From Mesobacillus subterraneus (GTDB lineage Bacteria; Bacillota; Bacilli; Bacillales; Cytobacillaceae), in assembly GCF_023715485.1 (NCBI RefSeq), contig NZ_JAMBOF010000002.1:310001-374000 (forward strand): a stretch of DNA of 64,000 nt, read 5' to 3'. The notes beneath the pieces were generated by a model. That model saw only the letters and a list, made by a program, of their open reading frames with translations. It was not told the origin of the DNA and ran no database searches. This document shows positions 16,251 through 26,038 of this stretch, piece after piece (the first letter of the stretch is position 1; every line of letters begins with the position of its first letter). The translations under genes and the position numbers were made by a program.

Positions 16251-17393
16251 TTATAAATTCATCGGAACCTGAATGATAATCAGAGTACCGGTGCCAACCT
16301 TCGAATGGATGGATAGCTCTCCCTCGAGAAGCTCTACTCTTTCTTTGATCCCAAGGATACCAAAAGACTCAGGTTTTTTATCATTTATATCAAAGCCTTT
16401 GCCATCGTCCTTTATGACTACCATTACGTGATCCTTTTTAATTTCCAGTTTGACCTGGATTACCGAAGCATCTGCATGCTTTAAAGCATTTTGAACGGAT
16501 TCCTGGATCATACGGAACAGCGCCACTTCGTACTTGGCAGGCAGCCTCTTATCCTCGCCAATATTGGTAAATTGGATTTTGGTTGTCTTATGATACTCTT
16601 CGATTGTCTGTAAATATTTTTTGAGGGTAGGAACCAGGCCTAAATCGTCAAGAGCCATTGGCCTCAAATCGTAAATGATTCTTCGGACCTCATATAGCGC
16701 TGAACGGACCATTTTTTTCATGTTCCTAATTTCACTGATTGCTTCGCTCGAGCCTCTTTCATTGTAAATCTTTTCGATAAGATCTGAACGCATCATGACA
16801 TTCGCCATCATTTGCGCTGGACCATCGTGGATTTCTCGCGACAGCCTTTTTCGCTCATCTTCCTGGGCTTCGATTATTTTCAGGCCGAAATCCTGCTTCT
16901 GCTTGGCTGTTTCAAGCGCCTCTCCCATTTGCCTGATGTCGCTCATCATATAGTTCATGACAACACTAATTTGGGAAACCAAATGGTCGGCACGTTCAAT
17001 TGTTTCATTAAGACCAAGCAATCTCCGTTCCAGATCATCGCGCTTTTCCCGAAGCTGTTTTTCCATCTGCCTGTTCATGGTTAAATCCATCTGAAGCTTG
17101 TGGGCTACTTCATATGCTTCACGAACTTGACCTTCTGTGTAATCTTTAAAATGCTTGCTCACTTCAGAAAGTCGCTTTCTCGCTGCACGCACCTGACTAT
17201 CCAGCTTATCTCCATCGTTGATGATTTGGGCGACTTTCCTTTTAATCTCTTTTAATTCATTGGTAATAGACTCAAAATCAGTCCTGCATTGTTCGCCAAT
17301 TCGAAAGATTTCGTCTTTGCTGTCTCCAACTGTCTCGATCATTTTTTCGAGAATCAGGTCGAGAGCCTTTGTGTCAAATTTTTTAATTGCCAT
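16251..17393 (-). CDS. degS: Cytoplasmic sensor histidine kinase DegS
   Basis: About 380 aa without membrane segments. A long N-terminal coiled-coil sensor region (roughly residues 1-170) leads to a HisKA_3 domain with the phosphoacceptor His in LSREIHDGPAQMMANVMMRS and a HATPase domain (VQNALKHADASVIQVK, DDGKGFD, GILGIKERVELL). It phosphorylates DegU. The start is at 17393 because GGGGGAG lies six bases before this ATG; the frame remains open eight codons further upstream. Confidence 0.96.
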   Translation of the reverse strand: MAIKKFDTKALDLILEKMIETVGDSKDEIFRIGEQCRTDFESITNELKEIKRKVAQIINDGDKLDSQVRAARKRLSEVSKHFKDYTEGQVREAYEVAHKLQMDLTMNRQMEKQLREKRDDLERRLLGLNETIERADHLVSQISVVMNYMMSDIRQMGEALETAKQKQDFGLKIIEAQEDERKRLSREIHDGPAQMMANVMMRSDLIEKIYNERGSSEAISEIRNMKKMVRSALYEVRRIIYDLRPMALDDLGLVPTLKKYLQTIEEYHKTTKIQFTNIGEDKRLPAKYEVALFRMIQESVQNALKHADASVIQVKLEIKKDHVMVVIKDDGKGFDINDKKPESFGILGIKERVELLEGELSIHSKVGTGTLIIIQVPMNL

Positions 17394-17806
17394 ATAAAAC
17401 TCCCCCAAGGGTGGCACATAAAGATATTTTAGCGCGAAATAGAAATAGTTACTAATTTACAACAAGAAAATCATGCCATTTTTCGCTAAAATCGTTATAA
17501 AGGCTCAGAATTCATTTTCAATCCTAAGTCTTATATCCTATAATATTATGAAGTAAACGCCATTTTGAAAATAAAAACATTTTTCCAATAATAGATTATA
17601 CAACCTGTCAGACCACTAACTATTATAGCATTCATACACTTTTAAAGTATTAAAGTTATATTACAATCATAAGACATCAATTGTTCATTGAATGTTGCCG
17701 ACTTATAATGAATTGTACCATTTTAAATGAAGGACGAAAACATACACCAAGTTACTTAATAGATAGATAGAGTTGGGAAATATTTAGATAGGAAGGAGTG
17801 AGTAAA
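17394..17806. other. Divergent intergenic region between degS and yvyE
   Basis: 413 bases, AT-rich, no gene. A sigma-A-type promoter for yvyE is visible (TTGTTC 17681-17686, 18 bases, TATAAT 17705-17710). No convincing promoter for degS was found by eye. The 17790-17797 AGGAAGGAG is the yvyE Shine-Dalgarno. Confidence 0.6.
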
Positions 17807-18442
17807 TTGCTGGCAAGCTATTATACTGTCAAAGGTTATGGAGAACATGAAATCGAGATTCAGAAATCCCGATTCATAGCATATATTGAAAGAGCTGAAA
17901 CGGAAGAACAGGCTCAAGATTTCATTCAGAAAATTAAAAAGAAAAATTGGAATGCGACTCATAATTGCTCAGCTTATATGATCGGTGAAAATGACCAGAT
18001 CCAGAAAGCCAATGATGATGGTGAGCCAAGCGGCACAGCCGGCGTCCCAATCCTGGAAGTCCTAAAGAAAAAACATTTAAAAGACACAGTAGTCGTCATC
18101 ACAAGATATTTCGGGGGAATTAAGCTTGGGGCTGGCGGACTAATCCGCGCTTATGGAAAAGCTACTTCTGAAGGCATTGCTGCGACTGGTGTCGTTGAAC
18201 GTAAACTAATGCGTATCATGCATACTAATATAGATTACACTTGGCTAGGTAAAGTTGAAAATGAGTTAAGATCTTCAATTTATAAATTAAAAGAAATCCA
18301 CTACCTTGATAATGTAGAAGTTGAAACATTTGTAGAAGAAAGCCAAACAGATGCATTTATCGATTGGATGACAGAAATGACAAACGGTCAGGCGAAGGTT
18401 AAGTCAGGAGAGGTTATATATATGGAGGAAATCATTTCTTGA
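17807..18442 (+). CDS. yvyE: YigZ/IMPACT family protein YvyE
   Basis: About 211 aa. The IMPACT N-terminal domain is clear: YYTVKGYGEHEIEIQKSRFI, then GEPSGTAGVPILEVL and TRYFGGIKLGAGGLIRAYG, followed by a DUF1949-type ferredoxin-like C-terminus. The family is implicated in translation-related functions; the exact role in bacteria is unknown. The TTG at 17807 is preferred (M-LASYYTVK, matching B. subtilis YvyE); the GTG at 17798 overlaps the Shine-Dalgarno AGGAAGGAG. Confidence 0.93.
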   Translation: MLASYYTVKGYGEHEIEIQKSRFIAYIERAETEEQAQDFIQKIKKKNWNATHNCSAYMIGENDQIQKANDDGEPSGTAGVPILEVLKKKHLKDTVVVITRYFGGIKLGAGGLIRAYGKATSEGIAATGVVERKLMRIMHTNIDYTWLGKVENELRSSIYKLKEIHYLDNVEVETFVEESQTDAFIDWMTEMTNGQAKVKSGEVIYMEEIIS

Positions 18443-18535
18443 TATCTCAAAAAACATATATTTACGCTCTAATAAAGATTCGGTAAAATAAAGTATTGTG
18501 TTAGGGTAAAATTGACCATAGAAGTGGGGATAGTT

Positions 18536-19549
18536 ATGTCCAGTTCAAGAGCAGTATTGAGAAAAAAGAGGAAGAAGCGGATTGTAAGGCTTTCACTGCT
18601 CTTTGTTTTCTTAAGCTTATTTGCAGCAGGAATATTATTTGCTTTAGATATATTTTATAGTGGATACAAAGCTACCGACAGCATATATCAAAAATTGGGT
18701 CCTGAAAAAAACCAGCGTGCGGAACAAGTAGAAGTCACGAAAGACCCCTTTACCGTATTGCTTGTTGGTTTGGAGAACCAGGAGGGCGGCAAAGGACGTT
18801 CGGACGTCATCATGATGATATCGGTAAATCCAAAGACAGAAGAAATTACAATGTTAAGCATTCCAAGGGATACTCGGACATTCATTCCTGATGCCGGATA
18901 TGAAGATAAAATTACTCATTCATACGGACACAACGGAATCGAATCAACTATTGATACTGTAGAGGAAATGATCGATGTACCAGTCGATTATTTTATCACA
19001 ACAAACTTCGACGGGTTCGAAGATATTGTAGATACTCTAGGCGGCGTCACAGTAGATGTACCTTTTGACTTTAAGGCTCAATTAACCGGAAGTTTAAAAT
19101 GGAAGAAATACTATCAAGGCGAAATGGACTTGAATGGAAACGAAGCTTTAGCTTATGTAAGGATGCGAAAATCGGATCCACGCGGCGATATTGGCCGTAA
19201 TGAACGACAGCAGCAGGTAATCAAGGAAATCATTGACGAAGGAACCTCCTTCTCCTCTATTACTAAAATTGATGATATCCTTAATGATCTTGGAGAAAAT
19301 GTAAAAACAAATATTCCACCTTCCAAGTTTGCTAGCTTTGTCAAACTGTACTCTAAACTAAAGAATACACAAATCAACCAGCTCTCTCTCAAAGGATACA
19401 ACGATTATATTGATGATGTATATTATTACATCCCTGATCAAGAATCATTAGAGGAGATTACTTTATCCATCAACCAGACATTAGACGGAGAAAGTTCATA
19501 CAATTCATTTGAAGAAACCGAACTTAATACTGCAAAAAATGATAATTAA
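18536..19549 (+). CDS. tagU: LytR-CpsA-Psr (LCP) family cell-wall polymer ligase
   Basis: About 337 aa. A basic N-terminus and one membrane anchor (SLLFVFLSLFAAGILFALDI) precede an extracellular LCP domain with its conserved phosphate-binding residues: GRSDVIMM, SIPRDTRTF, DKITHSYGHNG, ALAYVRMRKSDPRGDIGR. LCP enzymes transfer undecaprenyl-linked polymers (teichoic acids, teichuronic or secondary wall polymers) to peptidoglycan. Position next to yvyE matches B. subtilis tagU (lytR). Start 18536 follows GTGGGGATAGTT. It is the likely ligase for the polymer encoded at 24.7-42.8 kb. Confidence 0.92.
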   Translation: MSSSRAVLRKKRKKRIVRLSLLFVFLSLFAAGILFALDIFYSGYKATDSIYQKLGPEKNQRAEQVEVTKDPFTVLLVGLENQEGGKGRSDVIMMISVNPKTEEITMLSIPRDTRTFIPDAGYEDKITHSYGHNGIESTIDTVEEMIDVPVDYFITTNFDGFEDIVDTLGGVTVDVPFDFKAQLTGSLKWKKYYQGEMDLNGNEALAYVRMRKSDPRGDIGRNERQQQVIKEIIDEGTSFSSITKIDDILNDLGENVKTNIPPSKFASFVKLYSKLKNTQINQLSLKGYNDYIDDVYYYIPDQESLEEITLSINQTLDGESSYNSFEETELNTAKNDN

Positions 19550-19573
19550 CCCCAATTTTTTGGGGTTTTTATT
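19548..19573 (+). terminator. Terminator of the LCP gene
   Basis: AACCCC, loop, GGGG then TTTTT, starting at the stop codon of the LCP gene. Confidence 0.75.
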
Positions 19574-19729
19574 TTTTCCTTTAATTGGCATTAAACCTTC
19601 AAACCCTTATTCCGATAATAAAAACAACATGAATGTCTATTATTCTACTACTTTCGACAGATTGGAATATTTGACATTCTCTGATAAAATGTTACAAGTT
19701 AAACAATCTAATTACAACGGAGGTAAATC

Positions 19730-22354
19730 GTGAAAAAAATAATCGCTTCATCTGTATTGTCCACAGCTTTACTATTTCCTTCGCTTTCATGGGCAGAGGA
19801 ATTAAAGCTGCCGGCAAATATGGTTGTCGAGCAGAAAGCTGAAGTCCGTAAAGGTGCCACTACAAGTTATCCAATTGTTGAGTACATTGACCCCGGCCAA
19901 AATGTACCAGTCATCGGCCAATTTACTAACACCGCTGGTGAATTATGGTACAGAGTTGATTTAGGTGATGTTTTAGGTTGGAGCCCAGCAGTCAAATTTG
20001 CTGAGTCAAGTGCCATTGGAAGTATTGGTACAATCAATGGAGATAATGTTAATGTTCGTCGTGGAGCTGATACATCATATGCCTCCATCGCAAAACTATC
20101 AACTGGCAAACAAGTAAAAATTATTGATAGCTTCAAAAACACTGCGGGCGAAACATGGTACAAAATTGAATTTGACGGAACTGCAGGGTGGATTTTAGCT
20201 AGTTTTGTAGATGTTAAAACTACTGCACCTGCTCCAAGCTATTCAACAAAAACCATCCAAGTGGATAAGTCTCCTGTCAGAAAAGGGGCTGATGCCGGCT
20301 ATGCTGTCGTTGCCTATGTTAATAGCGGACAAACTGTTAAAATCATTGATACTTTCACGAACTCTAAAGGTGAAAAATGGTCTCGTCTAGACCTTGGAAA
20401 CAATGTCTTTGGATGGGTAAACGATACAGCTTTTGTGAAACAGGCATTTACAGCTATTACGAAAACGATCCAAGTCGACAAGTCCGCTGTCAGAAAAGGT
20501 GCGGATGACAGCTATACCGTCGTTACATACGTCAATAGCGGACAAACCGTTAAAGTCATTGATACTTTCACGAATTCCAACGGCGAAAAGTGGTCTCGTC
20601 TCGACCTTGGAAATAATGTCTTTGGATGGGTTAAGGATACAGCTTTTGTAAAACCTGAGTTTACAGCAATTACAAAAACGATCCAGGTGGATAAATCACC
20701 AGTCAGAAAAGGCGCTGATGACAGCTACGCTGCTGTGGCTTACGTAAACAGCGGGCAAACCGTAAAAGTCATTGATGCTTTCACGAACTCCAAGGGAGAA
20801 AAGTGGTCACGCCTTGACCTAGGGAACAATCTTTTAGGCTGGGTTAAGGATACGGCTTTTGTAAAACCAGCAGCAGTCCTTCCTGCAATTGGAGCGACAG
20901 TATACGGCAAAACAGACAGTGTCACTGTTAGACGCGGAGCGTCACTATCTTATACTGGGGTTGCTACATTAAAACTCAACCAGGCTGCCAAGGTTGTCGC
21001 CCATTACACAGGAACTGATGGTGTTAGCTGGTTAAGGATTGAACTTAGCCCTACTTTATTAGGCTGGGTACCTGCAACTTCAGTAAGCGAAACAAAAACA
21101 ATCGTTACTACTCAATATGTAGGGACAAAAAATGCCGTGCTCAGATCAGGAGCTACATACAGCTATAAAGTTACTGAAAACCTTCCTTACTTCAGTAAAG
21201 TAACTGTTCTGGATCAATATACAGGCAACTCGGGTGACCTTTGGTACCGAATTAAATCGGCAAGCGGGAATGTCGGTTGGGTACCGGAATATGAACTAGT
21301 AGTTTCAAAGAGTGATTACAACTTGCTTTACGCGTTGAATAATGCAGCTCTTCGCAGGGGAGCATCTACAAGTTACTCTACAATAGCAACGCTGCCAGAA
21401 AACGAAACATTAATCGTCTTGCGCACAATGGGTAATTGGCTTAATGTAGAAACTCAGGCTGGATTAAGAGGCTGGATTTACAAACCTCAAACTTCAGCAA
21501 TCTCGTTAAAAAGATTAATAGAACCAACAGCTCCTGTCATCAATGGAGATCAATATCTTATCTGGAATAAGCCAGGAAACTTCAAGCCGTCTTACCAGGT
21601 TCTATCTTTCGACCGCATTAAGCTAACCGGCGGTATGACCGATATTGCACTTCCTTCCTTTAGTGTCAAAGGAATTAAATCAATAGAAGTAATACAAACA
21701 AGCACCTTTGAAAAATCAGCGATTATTACTTTTGAACCTGGATATACCTATACCCTCCGTAACGACAGCGATAAGCTATCGATCAAAGTTATTACAACAG
21801 GCTTAAAAGGAAAGAAAGTCGTTGTTGATGCTGGCCACGGTGGGAAAGACAGTGGCGCAATCGGCCCTTCAGGCTTAATGGAAAAAACCGTCAATCTCGG
21901 TACTGCCCTACTTTTAAAGCAAGAGCTTGAAAAATATGGCGCTATTGTCCGTTTAACAAGAAGTACTGACGTCTTTTTAGAGCTGTATCAGAGAACAGAT
22001 ATTGCAAACGCTTCTGATTATGATGCTTTTATCAGTATCCATGCAGATTCTTACAGCAGTACTTCAAGAGGTTCATCAACTTTCTATAATACAAGCGTTA
22101 ATTTCAACGGGCCTCAAAGTGCGGAGATGGCACAATCCATCCAAACCAATATGGTTGCTGCACTGTCCACTTACAATCGTGGAGTATACAACCAGAACTT
22201 GTATGTTAACAGGATGAATGAACTTCCTAGTATCCTTGTTGAATTGGCATTTATGTCTAATCCAACAGAAGAGAAGCTACTGGCAACAGATGCTTTCCGT
22301 CAAAAAGCAGCAGTCGGGATCAGAAACGGCTTAGAGGAATACTTTGGAAATTAA
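19730..22354 (+). CDS. N-acetylmuramoyl-L-alanine amidase with eight SH3b repeats (autolysin)
   Basis: 874 aa, secreted (signal peptide ending SLSWAEE). About eight bacterial SH3 repeats fill residues 25-595, each ending in a GW motif (LGWSPA, FGWVND, LGWVPA). Then comes an AMIN-like beta domain (about 600-690) and a C-terminal Amidase_3 catalytic domain with zinc ligands in VVVDAGHGGKDSGA, Glu in LMEKTVNLG, His in AFISIHADS and the catalytic Glu of SILVELAFMSN. It cleaves the lactyl-peptide bond in peptidoglycan. It corresponds functionally to B. subtilis LytC but uses SH3b rather than CWB2 to hold the wall. The SH3b and SpoIID genes follow on the same strand. Confidence 0.93.
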   Translation: MKKIIASSVLSTALLFPSLSWAEELKLPANMVVEQKAEVRKGATTSYPIVEYIDPGQNVPVIGQFTNTAGELWYRVDLGDVLGWSPAVKFAESSAIGSIGTINGDNVNVRRGADTSYASIAKLSTGKQVKIIDSFKNTAGETWYKIEFDGTAGWILASFVDVKTTAPAPSYSTKTIQVDKSPVRKGADAGYAVVAYVNSGQTVKIIDTFTNSKGEKWSRLDLGNNVFGWVNDTAFVKQAFTAITKTIQVDKSAVRKGADDSYTVVTYVNSGQTVKVIDTFTNSNGEKWSRLDLGNNVFGWVKDTAFVKPEFTAITKTIQVDKSPVRKGADDSYAAVAYVNSGQTVKVIDAFTNSKGEKWSRLDLGNNLLGWVKDTAFVKPAAVLPAIGATVYGKTDSVTVRRGASLSYTGVATLKLNQAAKVVAHYTGTDGVSWLRIELSPTLLGWVPATSVSETKTIVTTQYVGTKNAVLRSGATYSYKVTENLPYFSKVTVLDQYTGNSGDLWYRIKSASGNVGWVPEYELVVSKSDYNLLYALNNAALRRGASTSYSTIATLPENETLIVLRTMGNWLNVETQAGLRGWIYKPQTSAISLKRLIEPTAPVINGDQYLIWNKPGNFKPSYQVLSFDRIKLTGGMTDIALPSFSVKGIKSIEVIQTSTFEKSAIITFEPGYTYTLRNDSDKLSIKVITTGLKGKKVVVDAGHGGKDSGAIGPSGLMEKTVNLGTALLLKQELEKYGAIVRLTRSTDVFLELYQRTDIANASDYDAFISIHADSYSSTSRGSSTFYNTSVNFNGPQSAEMAQSIQTNMVAALSTYNRGVYNQNLYVNRMNELPSILVELAFMSNPTEEKLLATDAFRQKAAVGIRNGLEEYFGN
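20246..20884 (+). repeat. Three tandem 213-bp repeats encoding SH3b units 3-5
   Basis: Three in-frame copies of exactly 213 bp (71 codons) begin at 20246, 20459 and 20672. They share long near-identical stretches (protein phrases TKTIQVDKS, YVNSGQTVKVID, GEKWSRLDLGNN). Differences are mainly at third positions. Recent duplication is inferred; copy number may vary between strains by recombination. Confidence 0.9.
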
Positions 22355-22472
22355 CGAAATTGGAAACTCTATATCCATAACTATCTTAATATGGTAATCT
22401 ACTAAAGAAATTTCTTACTATTTTACCCAAATTATTTTTGTTAAAACATTATTTCAGGGGGAATCTTTTAAA

Positions 22473-23198
22473 ATGAAAAAGTATAAAAAGATAATCGCTG
22501 CCAGTGCGCTTTCTGTAGGGGTTGGAGCAGGAGCGATCCTATTTACTCCAGCAGGAATGAATGCTAGCACGAATGTAGTTCTTGCAAGCGTTGACTGGGT
22601 CAACTCCCAGCTTAGTCCTGTCAATTCAAAATTATCGGCATTGGAATCTAAAGTAAATTCCATGCAGACAAAAATTACATCACTCGAATCACAAAACGCA
22701 GCACAGCAGAATGAGATTGATAGCTTAGAGGCTAAGATCGGCAGCACAACAACACCACCTCCAACTACTGGCACTCTTCCTGCTTATGTTTATGCAACTA
22801 AGAGTTCTGTAACAGTGCATAAAGGTGCTGACAGATCCTACGCTGTTGTAGCTACTGTGACTGCTAATTCATCATTAAGGGTAGTAGATTCTTTTAAAGC
22901 TGCTTCTGGAACATGGTACAGAGTACAGCTATCATCTACACTGTTAGGCTGGGTTTATGGAGGCGATGTATCTACTACAAAGCCAACAAGCACTGAGAAA
23001 ACAGTTACAACAACAGGTGAAGTGTACATTCGAAGAGGAGCAACTACTGAATATGCTGCAATAACCCTTGTTCCAAAGGGAACAACCCTGAAGTATCTCG
23101 GCTCTTTCAAAAATGCTGCAGGCGAAACATGGTACAATGTCGAAACTTCAACAGGCATCAGAGGATGGATGTTCAGTGGTCTTGGGCAGGTGAACTAA
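22473..23198 (+). CDS. Secreted coiled-coil protein with two SH3b domains
   Basis: 241 aa. A signal-peptide-like N-terminus with a long hydrophobic stretch precedes a heptad-repeat coiled coil (about residues 45-90: SKLSALESKVNSMQTKITSL), a Thr/Pro linker (TTTPPPTTG) and two SH3b domains (VTVHKGADRSYAVVATV, VYIRRGATTEYAAITLV) ending in GW motifs. No catalytic domain is present, so it may be a wall-binding adaptor or modifier. It lies 118 bases after the amidase and one base before the SpoIID gene, in line with a shared autolysin operon. Confidence 0.85.
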   Translation: MKKYKKIIAASALSVGVGAGAILFTPAGMNASTNVVLASVDWVNSQLSPVNSKLSALESKVNSMQTKITSLESQNAAQQNEIDSLEAKIGSTTTPPPTTGTLPAYVYATKSSVTVHKGADRSYAVVATVTANSSLRVVDSFKAASGTWYRVQLSSTLLGWVYGGDVSTTKPTSTEKTVTTTGEVYIRRGATTEYAAITLVPKGTTLKYLGSFKNAAGETWYNVETSTGIRGWMFSGLGQVN

Positions 23199-23199
23199 A

Positions 23200-24729
23200 G
23201 TGAAGAAATTATTCTCACTTTTAGCCATATTCGTCATCCTGCTGGGAAGCAATACGATTCCCGCCCACGCAGTTGAAGTAAAGGCTTATCCCAACAAAGT
23301 AAATGTGTCAGTACATCTGGCATCAAGTTTAACCATGACTCTTAATACGTCATACCAATTGTTCAACAGAGATACAAGCAAAACCCATACCATTCCTTCA
23401 AATACAGTTCTTTCGGTTAAAAAAGAAACTAGTGGGATTACTGTTAGCTATATAGGATTCAGTGAAACTGCAGCAAAGGGCTTTGATGTAAAAGAAATTA
23501 TCAGTACTAAGCAAATTGTCATTGCTAAAGCTGATACTGCGATTAGACGAGGGGCAACTACTGATTATGAAGCCATAAAAACCCTAAAGACGGGTGAGGC
23601 AGCTGACTACCTGTCTTCCTTCACGAATAGCAGCAATGAAGTATGGTACAGAGTAACGTCTGGCGCATCTACTGGATGGGTATTAGCTAGTACGGTCTCT
23701 CTTGATACAACTAACGCCACTCCGCTTACAAAACTTAGTAACGGACTTACTTATAGAGGCAGCTTCTACCTTTACCCTAACGGATCACAGGTACAAGTGA
23801 TCAACTACCTCGATATGGAAGACTACTTAAAGGGTGTAGTCCCAAGTGAAATGCCGGCTTCCTGGCCTAAGGAAGCGGTAAAAGCACAGGCAATCGCTGC
23901 AAGAAGCTATGCATCTAAAATGATGACCCTGACAGACAGCGCGGCAAGCCAAGTTTATAGAGGCTATACAGCTGAAGACTCTCGTTCTAATGCGGCCATT
24001 GAAGAAACTAAAGGTGTAATGGTGCGCTATAATGGCAAGCCAATCCAGACATTTTTCCATTCAACAAGCGGCGGACGTACTGCAAACGTATGGGATGTAT
24101 GGAACTCAAGCAAGGAATCCTTTCCTTACCTCGCTTCGGTAAGCGATCCTTATGAGAAGTCCCCATATAGCACCTGGACTGAAACATATTCAGCTGCTAC
24201 AATCTTAAAATCCTTTGGATTCAGTGAAACAGCAAAGCTGAATGAAATTACCGTTACCAAAAAAGGGGTTAACGGGGAAATCGGAAGTGTGACTGTAAAA
24301 ACATCTGCCGGCGACAAGACTGTCACTGGCAATGAGAGTGTCATCAGGAAGCTCTTCCCGATCCAAAACTCTAGTGTCTATGGATATTTATATTCAAACT
24401 GGTTCACAATGAATGTCGCTAAAAAAGCCATCGATATTACTGCCCAAACAACTTCTGGAACGGTATCTGTTCCGGAACTCTCTGGACAAACTGTACAGAC
24501 TGCAAGCGGACAAATCACATTGAGCGATTCAAATGTTTCTATCCAAACCGCTTCAGGTGTAATCTCGACTGAAGGAAATGGTGAAGTATCCTCCGTTACA
24601 TTAAACGGCAAAGGATGGGGCCACAGAATTGGCATGAGTCAATACGGCGCCAAAGGCTTTGCTGAAAACGGCTGGACTGCTGAAAGAATCTTAATGCATT
24701 ACTTCACAGGTACAACAGTATCCAGATAA
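23200..24729 (+). CDS. SpoIID/LytB domain protein with SH3b domain (amidase modifier or lytic enzyme)
   Basis: 509 aa, secreted (signal peptide ending PAHAVE). An SH3b domain spans about residues 105-165; the SpoIID domain follows with RGSFYLYPNG, DYLKGVVPSEMPASWPKEA, KAQAIAARSYA and a Ser/Thr-rich stretch containing FFHSTSGGRTANV. The C-terminus has GWGHRIGMSQYGAKGFA. SpoIID is a glycan hydrolase, and LytB of B. subtilis enhances amidase LytC; its placement with an amidase supports the LytB-type role. The start codon GTG follows the previous stop by one base. Confidence 0.92.
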   Translation: MKKLFSLLAIFVILLGSNTIPAHAVEVKAYPNKVNVSVHLASSLTMTLNTSYQLFNRDTSKTHTIPSNTVLSVKKETSGITVSYIGFSETAAKGFDVKEIISTKQIVIAKADTAIRRGATTDYEAIKTLKTGEAADYLSSFTNSSNEVWYRVTSGASTGWVLASTVSLDTTNATPLTKLSNGLTYRGSFYLYPNGSQVQVINYLDMEDYLKGVVPSEMPASWPKEAVKAQAIAARSYASKMMTLTDSAASQVYRGYTAEDSRSNAAIEETKGVMVRYNGKPIQTFFHSTSGGRTANVWDVWNSSKESFPYLASVSDPYEKSPYSTWTETYSAATILKSFGFSETAKLNEITVTKKGVNGEIGSVTVKTSAGDKTVTGNESVIRKLFPIQNSSVYGYLYSNWFTMNVAKKAIDITAQTTSGTVSVPELSGQTVQTASGQITLSDSNVSIQTASGVISTEGNGEVSSVTLNGKGWGHRIGMSQYGAKGFAENGWTAERILMHYFTGTTVSR

Positions 24730-24732
24730 GAT

Positions 24733-24768
24733 AAAAAAGCATCGACGAAATTTACGTCGATGCTTTTT
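24733..24768. terminator. Bidirectional terminator between the autolysin and polysaccharide operons
   Basis: AAAAAAGCATCGACG, short loop, CGTCGATGCTTTTT. It serves the plus-strand SpoIID gene and, in reverse, the minus-strand glycosyltransferase whose stop lies within it. Confidence 0.93.
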
Positions 24769-25993
24769 CCATTTTACCTTCATTTAATTGGGTGACTAAA
24801 TCATCGACGATACTTTGCCATGAGTATTGATTAATCGCCAACTCGCGCCCGTTCTGGGACATGAGTTTATACTCAGCATCAGAAATCTTCATCAATTCTC
24901 GCACTGCAGCCGCAATACCTTCTGGATTTTCAGGAGGGGCAATTTTACCGCAGTTATAATCTTCGAGAATGGAAGCACTCTCTCCTTCCCCGCAATACAA
25001 TACTGGTGTGCCAGTAGAGATGGCTGGGAAAATCTTCGACGGTCTAGCACCCTTGAAGAGATCGATATTCCTTAGTGAAACGATGCTGTAATCGGCAACG
25101 GAAAACATTCTTGGCATTTCTGATACCGGAACAGCTCCGTAAAAGGTCACATTATCAAGCTGTAGCTCATCCTTCATGGATAATAGCTTTTCCCGTTCCT
25201 GTCCATCCCCTACAAAAAGGAAATGGGCGTCCGGTGTACTTTCCTTTAGCAAGGCAGCAGCCTCCAGCACCGAGTCAAGACCCTGTGCATAACCTAGCGT
25301 ACCTCCATACATAAACACCTTTTTGCCTTGAAGGTTTAACTCCTCAATTAATTCTGAATCCTGCGGCATTGGGCTGAATGTATTGGTATTTACGCCATTT
25401 GGCAGCAGGAATACATCTTCGGGATCCTTTCCTTTCCTGATCATATAATCCCTGATTCCATCAGTCGCAGTTGCGATTTTCCATGATTTTTTATAAAGGA
25501 AACTCTCCAGCCCCTCAGCCAGACGGATAAATGATTTATTTTTCAGGATACCCAGTTCCACTGCAGACTCTGGCCAAATGTCTGCCACATTAAAGACGAA
25601 TTTTGCCCTTTTCAGCTTTGCTCCGACATAACCGGTGATTCCCAGGAATAATGGCGGCGAATTACAAATGATCACATCTGTAGGCTTAGATTTTGCTATA
25701 GAATAAAATGCACTGAATGTAAAAGAAAAATAAGAAGCAAGCCTCTTCCAAAAGCTGCCCTTTGGCGACGGATAAATCCAGGAGCGGTGAACAGGTATTC
25801 CATCCCAATTTTCATATAAATAAAACATTCCCTTGTATTCATCCGGGATGACACCTTTAGGATGATGAGGAAATGCAGTTAAGACTTCCACCTGGTGTCC
25901 CCGCTGGATCAATTCTTTACTGACTTCATACACCCTAATTTGGGGCGCACCCGTTTCAGGGGGAAAATGCTGACATAGATAGATAATTCTCAT
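24752..25993 (-). CDS. Glycosyltransferase family 4 (WcaI-like)
   Basis: 413 aa, soluble. GT-B fold with an N-terminal acceptor domain (YLCQHFPPETGAPQIRVYE, LTAFPHHPKG) and a C-terminal donor domain (GGTLGYAQGLDSVLEAAALL, LFVGDGQEREKLL, GARPSKIFPAISTGTPVLYC). It resembles WcaI/WbuB-type transferases that add N-acetylated amino sugars in extracellular polysaccharide repeats. It is the last gene of the polymer operon, separated from the other transferases by the repeat at 26039-26181. Substrate not determinable. Confidence 0.85.
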   Translation of the reverse strand: MRIIYLCQHFPPETGAPQIRVYEVSKELIQRGHQVEVLTAFPHHPKGVIPDEYKGMFYLYENWDGIPVHRSWIYPSPKGSFWKRLASYFSFTFSAFYSIAKSKPTDVIICNSPPLFLGITGYVGAKLKRAKFVFNVADIWPESAVELGILKNKSFIRLAEGLESFLYKKSWKIATATDGIRDYMIRKGKDPEDVFLLPNGVNTNTFSPMPQDSELIEELNLQGKKVFMYGGTLGYAQGLDSVLEAAALLKESTPDAHFLFVGDGQEREKLLSMKDELQLDNVTFYGAVPVSEMPRMFSVADYSIVSLRNIDLFKGARPSKIFPAISTGTPVLYCGEGESASILEDYNCGKIAPPENPEGIAAAVRELMKISDAEYKLMSQNGRELAINQYSWQSIVDDLVTQLNEGKMEKAST

Positions 25994-26038
25994 TTTCCCA
26001 ACTCCATTAAATAAATTTTCAAGATATTTAAAAAATTT

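Noticed and set aside
20246-20884. Regular repeats considered as a CRISPR array
   Set aside because: 213-bp units are in frame and code for SH3b domains with no spacers or cas genes.
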